Part shown: in pieces, positions 1 to 9,261 of the stretch
Position numbering within the stretch: the stretch's first letter is position 1
Layout of the letters: every line of letters starts with the position of its first letter
Origin: Burkholderiales bacterium
GTDB lineage: Bacteria > Pseudomonadota > Gammaproteobacteria > Burkholderiales > Burkholderiaceae_C
Reading direction: 5' to 3'
NCBI GenBank assembly: GCA_028868875.1
Contig: JAGWTS010000007.1
Coordinates: forward strand, 1-39,513
Length of the DNA: 39,513 nucleotides
Program-made: the position numbers and the translations under genes
The notes under the pieces: model-generated
What the model saw: the letters and a program-made list of their open reading frames with translations, nothing else
The model's database searches: none
Told to the model about the DNA's origin: nothing

Positions 1-3000
1 GCCGCGGCCTGGCGCCTGGACAGCGCCGCGCGCAGCATGGACGAAGCCGCCGTCCACACCATCGACGCCTGGTGCCAGCGCATGCTGCGCGAGCACGCCT
101 TCGACAGCGGCAGCCTGTTCGACGAAGAGCTGGCCGCCGACGAGCGCGAGCTGCTGCGCCAGGCCACGCGCGACTTCTGGCGCCAGCAGGTCTACCCGCT
201 CGAAGGCGCGGCGCTGGAGCAGGTGCTGGCGCTGTGGCCGCAAGTCGACCGCCTCGAGCGCGACGCCTCGGCGCTGCGCCGGCACGAGCTGCAAGCGCAG
301 CAAGGGGCGGCCGATCTGGCGCAACTCGTCGCCGCGCTCGGCACCGAGCGCGCATCGGCGTTGGCGCAGCTCAAGCAGGGCTGGTCTGCACGCGCGGCCG
401 CGATGCAGGCCTGGATCGACGAACGCCTGGCCGAGAAGGACTGCGCCTTCGACAAGAAGAAGCTCCATCCGCGCCACTACCTGGCCTGGTTCGAGACCCT
501 GCGCGCCTGGGCCGAGGACCCGCTGGCCGACCGCCTCGAGCTCACGCCCGCGGCCAGCGCCCGCCTCAGGCCGCAAGGCCTGCACGACGCGCTCAGGCCC
601 GGCCGCAGCATCGAGCCGCCGGCCGCCTTCGCCGAGTTCGAGGCGCTGATGCAGGCCCTGGCCGCCCTGCCCGACCCGGCCGCGGCGCTGCGCCTGCACG
701 CCGCGGCCGCCATCTCTCGGCGCATGGCCGCGCTGCAGGAGCAGGCCGGGCGCTTCGGCTTCGCCGACCTGTTGCAGCGGCTGGACGCGGCGCTGGACCC
801 GGCCCGCAACGGCGAAGCCGCGGCGCGCCTGCGGCGGCGCATCCTGGCCCAGTATCCGGTCGCCCTGGTCGACGAATTCCAGGACACCTCGCCGATCCAG
901 GCGCGCATCTTCGGGCGCCTGTACGACATCGGCGCCAACGACCCGGCCACCGCGCTGCTGCTCATCGGCGACCCCAAGCAGTCGATCTACGCCTTTCGCG
1001 GCGCCGACATCCGCAGCTACCTGCAGGCGCGGCGCGAAACCGGGGGCCGGCATTACGTGCTCGGCACCAACCAGCGCAGCGCGGCCGGCCTGGTGCAGGC
1101 CGTGAACTTCGTCTTCGACGCGGCCGAGCAGCGCGCGGGCGAAGGCGCCTTCCTGTTCCGCAGCGCCGCCACGCCCGCGGCCGAAGGCGAGCTGCCGTTC
1201 GTGCCCGTGGCGGCGCGCGGCCGGCCCGAGCGCTTCGTCTGCAGCGCCGGCGCGCCGCCGCCGCTGCAGTTCGAACTCGACGCCGAGCTCGTCGAGGCCC
1301 GGCTCGCCCGGCGCCGCTTCGCGAGCCGCTGCGCCGAGCACATCACGACCCTGCTCAACGACGAAGGCGCGGGCTTCGAGCAGCCGGGCCAGGACTTGCG
1401 CCGGCTGCGGCCAGCCGACATCGCGGTGCTCGTGCGCACCGGCGCCGAAGCCGCGGCGGTGCGGCTCGAACTGCGCCGCCGCGGCGTCGCCAGCGTCTAC
1501 CTGTCGGACAAGGATTCGGTGTTCTCGAGCGCCGAAGCGCGCGACCTGCTGCACTGGCTGCGCGCGGTGGCCGCCCCCGGCGACGCGCGCCGCGTGCGCG
1601 CCGCGCTGGCCACGCGCAGCGCCGGGCTCTCGCTGGCCGAACTGGCGCACCTGGCCGGCGACGACGAGGCCTTCGACGCGCGCTGCGAGCAGTTGCGCGC
1701 CCTGCACGGCGTCTGGCAGGGCCAGGGCGTGCTCGCGATGCTGCGCCGCAGCCTGCACCGGCTGGAGCTGCCGGCGCGCTGGCTCGGCGCCGCCGAGGCC
1801 GACGGCGAACGCCGCCTCACCAACTTCATGCACCTGGCCGAGCTGCTGCAGGCGGCGAGCGCCGGACTCGAGGGCGAGCAGGCGCTGATCCGCTGGTTCG
1901 CGGCGCGGGTCGCGGGCGAGGAAGACGGCGGCGACGAGAAGGTGCTGCGCCTGGAAAGCGATGCCGACCTCGTCAAGGTGGCGACGATCCACAAGTCCAA
2001 GGGGCTCGAATACCCGCTCGTGTTCCTGCCCTTCCCCTGCCTGTTCCGCGGCGTCTCGCGCCAGAACACGCGCGCGCTCGCCTTGTTCGACGAGAAGAGC
2101 GGCCACCACGAAGTCGTGCTCCGGCCCGACGACGCGCAGCTCGAGGCCGCCGACCGCGAGCGCCTGCGCGAAGACCTGCGCCTGCTCTACGTCGCGCTCA
2201 CCCGGGCGCGCCATTTCACCTGGGCCGGGCTGGCGGCCATCAAGCTGGGGAACAAGGCCGCCTGCGCGTGGCCGCGCAGCGCCCTGGGCACCCTGCTGCT
2301 CGGGCCCGACGCGGCGGCGCCTGAAACGCTGCCGTCGCGGCTCGGCGAGGTGCTGCGGCCCTGCCCCGCCATCGCCCTGACCGCGGCGGCCGAGCCCGCC
2401 GGGCGCAGCCGCCTGGCCGCGCGTGAAGCGCCGCCGGCACTGCGCGATGCCGCACCCTACGAGGCGATCTTCGAGCGCGATTGGTCGATCGGCAGTTTCT
2501 CGGCCCTGGTGCGCGCGCTCCCCGGCCCGGGGTTGTGGGCCAGCAGCGAGGCCGCGGTGCGCGATGACGAAGGCCCGCGGCTCGGCGACCTTGGCCCAGG
2601 CGGCAGCGGCAGCGGCGGCGGCGGCGACCTCGGCGACCTCGGCGGCTTCGTCGGTGGCAGCGGCAGCGGCGGCGGCCTTGGCAGGGGCGACGAGGACCAT
2701 GTCCCCGACGCCGGACTCGAAGCGGTGGCCATTCCGGCCGCGCCCAGCGCAACACCGGAGGCGTTCGGCGCGGGGTTCGAACGCACGCAAGCGCTGTCGG
2801 CCGGCGTCGCCGCGCGCGACCACGGTGCCCCCTGGCACGCCTTTCCCCGCGGCGCGCAGGCCGGCAACTTCCTCCATGACGAGCTCGAATGGCTGGCCGG
2901 CGAGGGCTTCGATCTCGAGTCCGCGCACGCCCAGCAGCGGCTGCTGCGCCGCTGCGAGCGCCAGGGCTGGGGCGCACGCGGGCCCGATCTGCGGGCCTGG

Positions 3001-3543
3001 CTGGAACGCGTCGCCACCACGCCGCTGCCCGGGCCCGGCGTGGCGCTGTGCAAACTGTCGCGCCCGCTGCCCGAGATGGAGTTCTGGTTTCCGAACGCGG
3101 GCCTGGAGGCGGCGCAGGTCGACGCATTGTGCCGCCGCCACCTGCTGCCGGGGCAGGAGCGCCCGGCCCTGGCCGAGCGCCATCTGCGCGGCATGCTGAT
3201 GGGCTTTGCCGACCTCGTGTTCGAGCACGGCGGCCGCTACTGGGTGCTGGACTACAAGTCCAACCACCTCGGCCGGGGCGACGCCGACTACGGTGCCGAA
3301 GCGCTGCAGGCGGCGATGGCCGCGCACCGCTACGACGTGCAGGCAGCCCTGTACCTGCTGGCCCTGCACCGCCTGCTGCGCAGCCGCCTCGGCGCCGGGT
3401 ACGAGCCGGCGCGCCAGCTCGGCGGCGCGGTCTACCTGTTCCTGCGCGGCATCGGCGCGGCCGGGCGCGGCTGCTGCGTCGTGCCGCCTTCGATCGCACT
3501 GCTCGACGAACTGGATGCCGCGCTCGGCGCGGCAGGGGCTTGA
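1..3543 (+). CDS. recB: RecB, exodeoxyribonuclease V beta subunit (5' end outside window)
   Basis: UvrD-type 3'-5' helicase and nuclease subunit of RecBCD, which processes double-strand breaks for RecA-dependent recombination. The frame is open from base 1, so the N-terminus with Walker A is missing; the ATG at 37 is internal. Seen in order (residues counted from base 1): the TIDAWCQRML segment, Walker B DEFQDTS near 290, GDPKQSIYAFRGAD, the TIHKSKGLEYP motif near 660, LLYVALTRAR near 730, and the C-terminal nuclease core with DYKSN at about 1084-1088, giving the metal-binding Asp and catalytic Lys. The visible 1180 residues already equal the whole E. coli protein (about 1180), partly because of a Gly/Ser-rich insert at about 862-897 between helicase and nuclease parts. 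The stop overlaps the recD start by one base (TGATG), so the two are probably translationally coupled. recC probably lies upstream, outside the window. Confidence 0.96.
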   Translation, partial: AAAWRLDSAARSMDEAAVHTIDAWCQRMLREHAFDSGSLFDEELAADERELLRQATRDFWRQQVYPLEGAALEQVLALWPQVDRLERDASALRRHELQAQQGAADLAQLVAALGTERASALAQLKQGWSARAAAMQAWIDERLAEKDCAFDKKKLHPRHYLAWFETLRAWAEDPLADRLELTPAASARLRPQGLHDALRPGRSIEPPAAFAEFEALMQALAALPDPAAALRLHAAAAISRRMAALQEQAGRFGFADLLQRLDAALDPARNGEAAARLRRRILAQYPVALVDEFQDTSPIQARIFGRLYDIGANDPATALLLIGDPKQSIYAFRGADIRSYLQARRETGGRHYVLGTNQRSAAGLVQAVNFVFDAAEQRAGEGAFLFRSAATPAAEGELPFVPVAARGRPERFVCSAGAPPPLQFELDAELVEARLARRRFASRCAEHITTLLNDEGAGFEQPGQDLRRLRPADIAVLVRTGAEAAAVRLELRRRGVASVYLSDKDSVFSSAEARDLLHWLRAVAAPGDARRVRAALATRSAGLSLAELAHLAGDDEAFDARCEQLRALHGVWQGQGVLAMLRRSLHRLELPARWLGAAEADGERRLTNFMHLAELLQAASAGLEGEQALIRWFAARVAGEEDGGDEKVLRLESDADLVKVATIHKSKGLEYPLVFLPFPCLFRGVSRQNTRALALFDEKSGHHEVVLRPDDAQLEAADRERLREDLRLLYVALTRARHFTWAGLAAIKLGNKAACAWPRSALGTLLLGPDAAAPETLPSRLGEVLRPCPAIALTAAAEPAGRSRLAAREAPPALRDAAPYEAIFERDWSIGSFSALVRALPGPGLWASSEAAVRDDEGPRLGDLGPGGSGSGGGGDLGDLGGFVGGSGSGGGLGRGDEDHVPDAGLEAVAIPAAPSATPEAFGAGFERTQALSAGVAARDHGAPWHAFPRGAQAGNFLHDELEWLAGEGFDLESAHAQQRLLRRCERQGWGARGPDLRAWLERVATTPLPGPGVALCKLSRPLPEMEFWFPNAGLEAAQVDALCRRHLLPGQERPALAERHLRGMLMGFADLVFEHGGRYWVLDYKSNHLGRGDADYGAEALQAAMAAHRYDVQAALYLLALHRLLRSRLGAGYEPARQLGGAVYLFLRGIGAAGRGCCVVPPSIALLDELDAALGAAGA

Positions 3544-5675
3544 TGGCGACGAACCTTCCGGCCCCGGCGGCGGCCTTGCTGAACGAAATCGAAGCCTGGG
3601 CCGGGGCCGGCGTGCTGCGCCGCCTCGACGCCGCCTTTGCCGCCTTCGCGCTGGAACTGGACCCGTCCGCGGCGCCGGAAACGGTGCTCGCGGCGGCGCT
3701 CGTGGCCCACCTCGAAGGGCTGGGCCACGGCTGCCTCGACCTCGATGACCTGCTGGCCGATGGTGCCGCCCTGCTCGGCTGGGCGGCGCCCGCAGCCGTG
3801 CGCCTGCAGGCCACGCTGCGCGCGCTGCCACGCAGTGCCGATGCGTGGCGCGCCGTGCTGCGCTCGAGCCCCCTGGTGGCGCTGGACGAACCCGGCGCCG
3901 CAGGCGCATCCGGCTCGCCCCTGGTGCTGCGCGGCAGCCGCCTTTACCTGCGCCGCCTGTGGGCCTGCGAGCGCGTCATCGCCGAACAGGTCCACGCGCG
4001 CAACGCCGGCACCGAGGCCGTCGACACGGCCGCGGCGCGGCACTGGCTGGACCGTCTCTTCGCGCCGGCGCCGCCCTCGGCCGAGGCGGCGTTCGACTGG
4101 CAGAAGGCCGCCTGCGCCATCGCCCTGCGCGGGCGCCTGACGGTCGTCACCGGCGGGCCCGGAACCGGCAAGACCCACACCGCGGCGCGCCTGCTGGCCT
4201 TGCTGTTCGCGCTCGAGGCCGACCCCGCACGCCTGCGCGTGGCGCTGGCCGCGCCCACCGGCAAGGCCGCAGGCCGGCTCGAACAATCGATCCGCCATGC
4301 GCTGGCCGAACTCGGGCCCGCACTCGAAGGCCATGCGCTCGGCGCGGCCGGGCTCGCGGCGCGCATCGGCAGCGCCCGCACCCTGCACGCGCTGCTCGGC
4401 GCGCGCCCCGACACGCGCCGCTTCGCCTTCGACGCCGCGAACCCGCTGCCGCTGGACCTGCTGCTGGTCGACGAGGCCTCGATGATCCACCTCGAAATGA
4501 TGGCGGCGCTGCTCGCCGCGCTCGCGCCCGGGGCGCGCCTCGTGCTGCTCGGCGACCGCGACCAGCTCGCCTCGGTCGAGGCCGGCGCGGTGCTGGGCGA
4601 CCTCTGCCGCGGCGCCGAACAAGGCCGCTACAGCGCCGCGACCGGCGCCTACCTCGCCGCGACGACCGGCCGGCCGCCGCCCGCCGCGGCCCTGGGCGAC
4701 GGCCCGGCGTTGGCGCAGCAGACCGTGATGCTGCGCCACAGCCACCGCTTCGGCGGGCCGATCGGCGCGCTCGCGCGGGCGGCGAATGCGGGCGACGCCG
4801 CCGCGGCCGCGGCGCTGCTGCGCGCCGGCGGCTCTGGCGGCCCCATCGACCCCTTCCCCTCCACGGGCGCCGCTGGCTCCACTGGCCCCACTGGCTCCGC
4901 CGGCTCCAACGGCCCCACGCCGCCCCCCGCGCCCGGCGCGGCGCCGGCGCGCATCGTCGGCGCCGAACTGCTCTGGCTCGAGGCGGCGCCGCCGGCGGCC
5001 GCGGTCGAACTCGCGCTGGCCGGCCGCGCCGGGGCCGAAGGCGGCTACCGCAGCTATCTCGAACTCATCGCGCGGCGCTCGGGGCCGATGGACGCCGAAG
5101 CCCATGCGGCCTGGGCGCGCCGGGTGCTCGAAGCCTTCGAGCGCTTTCGCCTGCTGTGCGCGCTGCGCGAGGGCAAATGGGGCGCGGCGGGGCTGAACCT
5201 CGCGGTCGAGCGCGCGCTCGCCGCGGCGCGCCTGATCGCGCCGCGCGGCCCCTGGTACGAAGGCCGCCCGGTGATGGTGACGCGCAACGACGCCGGCCTG
5301 GGCGTCTTCAACGGCGACATCGGCATCGTGCTGCGCCCGCCCGACCCCGCGGCGCCGCTGCGGCTGTACCTGCTCGAAGGCGCGGGCCTGCGCTCGGTCG
5401 GCGTGAGCCGGCTCGGCCATGCGTCCACGGCCTTCGCGCTCACGGTGCACAAGGCGCAGGGCTCGGAGTTCGAGCACACCGCGCTCGTGCTGCCGGCGCA
5501 GGCCAGCCGGGTGCTCACGCGCGAGCTGGTCTACACCGGCATCACGCGCGCGCGCCGCGCCTTCACGCTCGTGAGCGGGCGCGGCGCGGCGCTGGCCGAG
5601 GCGCTGGCAAGCCGCACCCGGCGCTCGAGCGGGCTCGTCCAGCGGCTGGCGCAAGGCGACGCGGATCCAGGCTGA
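3543..5675 (+). CDS. recD: RecD, exodeoxyribonuclease V alpha subunit
   Basis: Superfamily 1B 5'-3' helicase subunit of RecBCD. The start is fixed by the one-base TGATG overlap with recB. Visible: an N-terminal RecBCD-interface region (about 1-190), Walker A GGPGTGKT at 204-211, APTGKAA shortly after, Walker B LLLVDEASMIH near 310, the GDRDQLASVEAGAVLGD motif, and the C-terminal UvrD-like motif FALTVHKAQGSEFEH near 630 followed by LVYTGITRAR. At 710 residues it is longer than E. coli RecD (about 608). Part of the excess is a low-complexity Gly-X-Y-like, Pro/Ser/Thr-rich stretch at about 430-470 (bases 4828-4950) between helicase motifs, where a flexible loop could be accommodated. All helicase motifs look intact, so a working enzyme is expected. 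Confidence 0.95.
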   Translation: MATNLPAPAAALLNEIEAWAGAGVLRRLDAAFAAFALELDPSAAPETVLAAALVAHLEGLGHGCLDLDDLLADGAALLGWAAPAAVRLQATLRALPRSADAWRAVLRSSPLVALDEPGAAGASGSPLVLRGSRLYLRRLWACERVIAEQVHARNAGTEAVDTAAARHWLDRLFAPAPPSAEAAFDWQKAACAIALRGRLTVVTGGPGTGKTHTAARLLALLFALEADPARLRVALAAPTGKAAGRLEQSIRHALAELGPALEGHALGAAGLAARIGSARTLHALLGARPDTRRFAFDAANPLPLDLLLVDEASMIHLEMMAALLAALAPGARLVLLGDRDQLASVEAGAVLGDLCRGAEQGRYSAATGAYLAATTGRPPPAAALGDGPALAQQTVMLRHSHRFGGPIGALARAANAGDAAAAAALLRAGGSGGPIDPFPSTGAAGSTGPTGSAGSNGPTPPPAPGAAPARIVGAELLWLEAAPPAAAVELALAGRAGAEGGYRSYLELIARRSGPMDAEAHAAWARRVLEAFERFRLLCALREGKWGAAGLNLAVERALAAARLIAPRGPWYEGRPVMVTRNDAGLGVFNGDIGIVLRPPDPAAPLRLYLLEGAGLRSVGVSRLGHASTAFALTVHKAQGSEFEHTALVLPAQASRVLTRELVYTGITRARRAFTLVSGRGAALAEALASRTRRSSGLVQRLAQGDADPG

Positions 5676-5818
5676 AGCGTTCACTCGAGACCCAGGCGCG
5701 CCTCGATCGCGACAGGCAGAATCCTCGAAACCCTGGCGCCCCGGCGAATCCCTGAGACCCCTCGCCCCGGCGCACCCAGTCCGCCCCCCGCATGCGCCTG
5801 CTTCCTGGAGATTCCGCC

Positions 5819-6676
5819 ATGAGTGATTCGCCCCCCTACGCCCCGCCCAAGGTCTGGACCTGGACCCCCGGCAGCGGCGGCCGCTTCGCGAACATCAACC
5901 GCCCGGTCGCCGGCGCCACGCACGAGAAGGAACTGCCGGTCGGGCGCCACCCCTTGCAGCTTTATTCGCTGGCGACGCCGAACGGCGTCAAGGTCACGGT
6001 CATGCTCGAGGAGCTGCTCGCCCTCGGCCACGCCGGCGCCGAGTACGACGCCTGGCTCATCCGCATCAACGAAGGCGATCAGTTCGGCAGCGGCTTCGTC
6101 GCCGTCAACCCGAACTCCAAGATCCCGGCCCTGATGGACCGCAGCGGCGCGCAGCCGGTGCGCGTCTTCGAGTCGGGCGCGATCCTGCTCTACCTGGCCG
6201 AGAAGTTCGGCGCCCTGCTCCCGGCCGCGGGCGCGGCGCGCGCCGAATGCCTGTCGTGGCTGTTCTGGCAGATGGGCTCCGCCCCCTACCTGGGCGGCGG
6301 CTTCGGCCATTTCTACGCCTACGCGCCGCTGAAGATCGAATACGCGATCGACCGCTTCGCGATGGAAGTCAAGCGCCAGCTCGACGTGCTCGATCGCCGC
6401 CTCGCCCAGAGCCCCTACCTCGCCGGCGACGCCTACACGATCGCCGACATCGCCGTCTGGCCCTGGTACGGCGCGCTCGCGCAAGGGCTGCTCTACGAGA
6501 GCGGCGAGTTCCTCCAGGTGCAGGACTACGCCCATGTCCGGCGCTGGGCCGAGGAGATCGCGGCGCGCCCGGCGGCGCAGCGCGGGCGCCGGGTCAACCG
6601 CACCTGGGGCGAACCGGCGAGCCAGCTCGCCGAGCGCCACGACGCGCGCGATTTCGACGCCACCGGAGCCGCCTGA
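5819..6676 (+). CDS. yghU: YghU-type glutathione S-transferase / disulfide-bond oxidoreductase
   Basis: Cytoplasmic Nu-class-like glutathione transferase; E. coli YghU reduces disulfides and organic hydroperoxides using glutathione. The 285-residue protein matches the family end to end in my memory of E. coli YghU: VWTW near the start, FANINRPVAG and THEKELPVG, the thioredoxin-fold LQLYSLATPNGVKV segment, NPNSKIPAL, FESGAILLYLAEKFG, then the helical domain with GGGFGHFY, YTIADIAVWPW and the C-terminal ERHDARDF. The start at 5819 was chosen over the upstream in-frame ATG at 5792 because GGAG lies 8 bases before it and the family begins there. It stands alone, 143 bases after recD and convergent with the histidine kinase, so context gives no pathway. 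Confidence 0.93.
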   Translation: MSDSPPYAPPKVWTWTPGSGGRFANINRPVAGATHEKELPVGRHPLQLYSLATPNGVKVTVMLEELLALGHAGAEYDAWLIRINEGDQFGSGFVAVNPNSKIPALMDRSGAQPVRVFESGAILLYLAEKFGALLPAAGAARAECLSWLFWQMGSAPYLGGGFGHFYAYAPLKIEYAIDRFAMEVKRQLDVLDRRLAQSPYLAGDAYTIADIAVWPWYGALAQGLLYESGEFLQVQDYAHVRRWAEEIAARPAAQRGRRVNRTWGEPASQLAERHDARDFDATGAA

Positions 6677-6693
6677 GCTGCCCGGAGTCGGCG

Positions 6694-6714
6694 CCCGGCC
6701 CCGACCCCGACCCC
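6694..6714 (-). other. Possible G-quadruplex sequence between convergent genes
   Basis: Four cytosine runs on the plus strand (CCC, CCCC, CCCC, CCCC, separated by two bases each) give four guanine runs on the minus strand, which fits the simple quadruplex rule of G3+ runs with loops of 1-7. It lies in the gap between yghU and the histidine kinase, so it would sit in the 3' untranslated region of the kinase transcript. In DNA this GC-rich such runs can occur by chance. Confidence 0.3.
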
Positions 6715-6790
6715 GGCAGCGAGCATCGCCGCCCGCCCGGCGCCGCCGCGCGCCCCTCCCCAGCCCCGCGGGGGGTCGTGCGCGCCGCGG

Positions 6791-9016
6791 CTACGCCCGC
6801 TCGGCCGCAACCTCGGCGTCGAGCACCTCGCGCACCGCGCGCGCGAGGTCTTCCACCGTGTACTGCTTCTCGACGAGCCGGCGCACGCCCACCGCGCCGG
6901 CCTGCGCGCGCAGCTCGTCGCTGATGTAGCCCGAGATCATCAGCACCGGCAGCGTCGGGCGCAGCTCGGCCGCCGCGCGCGCCACCTCGATGCCGCCGAA
7001 GCCGGGCATGTTGTGGTCGGTGACGACGATGTCGAAGGCCTGGGGCCGGCCCCGCAGCGCCGCCACCGCCGCGCGCCCGTCGTTGAAGACGCTGACGCGG
7101 TAGCCCGCGTTCTCGAGCAGCTGGCGTGCCATGACGCCGATGACCTCGTCGTCGTCGACGTACAGCACCTGCTGGCCCGAGCCGACCAGCGCCACCGGCA
7201 GCGTGCCCGGCAGCGTCGAGGTTGCCGGCGTCGATTCGATCGTCGGCAGGTACAGGTGCACGGTGGTGCCGCGGCCGGGCTCGCTCTCGATCCGGATCGC
7301 ACCCTGGTGCGCGCTCACGATGCCGTAGACCACCGACAGGCCGAGGCCGCTGCCCTGGCCCGCCGGCTTGGTGGTGAAGAAGGGCTCGAAGACGCGCTCG
7401 CGCGTGGCCGCGTCCATGCCGATGCCGGTGTCGTGCACCCACAGGTGGGCGTAGCGGCCGGGTTCCAGCGCGACGCCGGCCGGCGCGGTGCCGCTGCGCA
7501 GGTCGAGCGGCTCGAGCCCGAGCAGGATGTGGCCGGGCCGGCCCTGCAGCGCATGCCAGGCGTTGGTGCACAGGTTCATCAGCACCTGCTGCATCTGGGT
7601 CGCGTCCACGCGCGCGTACAGCGGCTGGTCGGCCGGCGCCCAGTCGAGCTCGACCGAAGCCGGCAGCGTCGCCTCGAGCAGCGCGATCGCCTCCTGCACC
7701 AGGGGCTGCAGCGGCTGGCCGAGCAGGGCATGGGGCTGGCGGCGGCCGAAGGCGAGGATCTGCTGCACCAGCTCGCGCCCGCGCTGCGCCGCGGTGCGGA
7801 TCTGGGCCAGGCTCTTGCCCACCTGGGCCTCGTCGCGGGGGTCGCGGCGCGCGAGCGCGACGTTGCCGAGGATGGCGGCGAGGATGTTGTTGAAGTCGTG
7901 CGCGATGCCGCCGGCCAGGGTGCCGATCGACTCGATGCGCTGCGATTCGCGCAGCTGCGCCGCGAGCTGGCCGCGCTCGACGTCGATGCGCCACAGCCGC
8001 CACTGCAGCACGAACAGCAGCAGCAGCAGCGCACACCAGCCCAGGCCGGTGAGCAGGGCGAGGCGGCGCCAGCTCGCGAGCACGTCGTCCTCGCTCAGCG
8101 CCACCGTGAGGAACAAGGGATAGCCCCGGATCGCGACCGTGCCCGAGATCCGGAGCACGCCGTCGGTGAAGGCGCGGTACTGGTCCATCGACTCCGCCCG
8201 GCCGGCGCGCACCGCGCGCAGGATGGGGTGGCTGGCCGGCATCGGCCGGTTGGCCCCGTCGTCGAGACGCGGCCAGCGCAGCACGAGGCTGCCGGTCTCG
8301 ACCCGGCGCACGAAGGCCGCGCCGCGCGAACCCAGGTCGAGCTTCATGAACTGCTGCTGGAAGAAGCTCAGGTCCACCGGCGCCAGCGCCGCGCCGATGA
8401 AGCGGCCCTCGCCGTCGCGCAGCGCCCGCGCCAGCACGATCGTCGGGCGCCCGGTGACACGGCCGATGACGACCGAGCTGATCTGCAGCCCGGCCGCGGG
8501 ATCCCGCGCCAGGCGCCGGAAGAAGGCGCGGTCGGCGTAGTTCACCGCGGGCGCGCTCGCCGCCGCGGTGACGTAGCGCTGGTCGCCGCGGGCGTCGACC
8601 AGGCGCAGCGCCATGATCTCGTCGAAGCCGCGCAGCATCGTGTCGAGCCGGCCGTCGAGCAGCGCGGCGTAGCGCTGCCCGGCCTGCGCGGTCATGGCGT
8701 CGGCAGGCGTTTCGCGCACGAGGCTGGCGAGGACGGAATCGGCGCGGCGCAGGGTGGCGTCCATGCGCACCGCAATCGTGCGCGCGTAGTTCAGCGCCGT
8801 GACCTGGGCGTCGCGCAAGGCATCGGCGCGCGCCGACCACAGCAAGGTGGCAATGAGGGCCGTGGCCCCGGCCGCCGCACCGATGAGCAATGCGAGAAAT
8901 TGGCGCCGCTGCCGCGGCGCCGCGGAGTCGGGGGCTTCGCTCGTCACCGCGGCGCTCGGACCGATTTCATGAGGCAGGCGACCCTGGCATTCGATACCAC
9001 GTGCGCGATTTAACAC
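6791..9016 (-). CDS. Hybrid sensor histidine kinase with Cache-like sensor and C-terminal receiver
   Basis: Membrane-bound hybrid kinase predicted to autophosphorylate and pass phosphate to its own receiver. Seen in order: short cytoplasmic N-terminus, membrane helix near residues 40-62, a periplasmic region of about 270 residues with dCache-like features (NYADRAFFRRL, GRPTIVLARAL), a second helix near 320-340, the HisKA box GGIAHDFNN with phospho-accepting His373, an ATPase domain (N box NLCTNAWHAL, G boxes DTGIGM and GSGLGLS), then a receiver with the acidic DDDE cluster, Asp667 in TDHNMPG, Ser in MISGY and Lys in EKQYT. There is no DNA-binding or enzymatic output domain, so signal leaves by a separate partner. 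The start is uncertain: the longest form begins at GTG 9016 and a GTG at 8947 would also keep the first helix; neither has a good ribosome-binding site. Divergent from the diguanylate cyclase gene. Confidence 0.9.
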   Translation of the reverse strand: MLNRARGIECQGRLPHEIGPSAAVTSEAPDSAAPRQRRQFLALLIGAAAGATALIATLLWSARADALRDAQVTALNYARTIAVRMDATLRRADSVLASLVRETPADAMTAQAGQRYAALLDGRLDTMLRGFDEIMALRLVDARGDQRYVTAAASAPAVNYADRAFFRRLARDPAAGLQISSVVIGRVTGRPTIVLARALRDGEGRFIGAALAPVDLSFFQQQFMKLDLGSRGAAFVRRVETGSLVLRWPRLDDGANRPMPASHPILRAVRAGRAESMDQYRAFTDGVLRISGTVAIRGYPLFLTVALSEDDVLASWRRLALLTGLGWCALLLLLFVLQWRLWRIDVERGQLAAQLRESQRIESIGTLAGGIAHDFNNILAAILGNVALARRDPRDEAQVGKSLAQIRTAAQRGRELVQQILAFGRRQPHALLGQPLQPLVQEAIALLEATLPASVELDWAPADQPLYARVDATQMQQVLMNLCTNAWHALQGRPGHILLGLEPLDLRSGTAPAGVALEPGRYAHLWVHDTGIGMDAATRERVFEPFFTTKPAGQGSGLGLSVVYGIVSAHQGAIRIESEPGRGTTVHLYLPTIESTPATSTLPGTLPVALVGSGQQVLYVDDDEVIGVMARQLLENAGYRVSVFNDGRAAVAALRGRPQAFDIVVTDHNMPGFGGIEVARAAAELRPTLPVLMISGYISDELRAQAGAVGVRRLVEKQYTVEDLARAVREVLDAEVAAERA

Positions 9017-9261
9017 GAGGTGACATTCGGCGCAAGCCGCAGGCCGCGCGCGAAACGCGGCCGAATGTGAAGTGCACGTAAAGCCCGCGCGCCGGGCCGA
9101 AGTCGCGGCGCCGAGGTGCCGATAAGAAGGACGAAGAGCCGCGATGGGCGGGGCCGGATCGAGACAGCCTGCGGCCCGACTCGACGACTGCCGCCGCCGC
9201 CCCCGATACCCGCCCTGGCGGTGCGCCCCGGCGCGCGCGCCGCTTCGCCCCCCCTCGCCTG

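Noticed and set aside
2240-3814. Long open frame on the minus strand opposite recB/recD (524 codons)
   Set aside because: Arg/Ala/Pro-rich composition with no motif, antisense to well-supported helicase genes; a typical shadow in GC-rich DNA.
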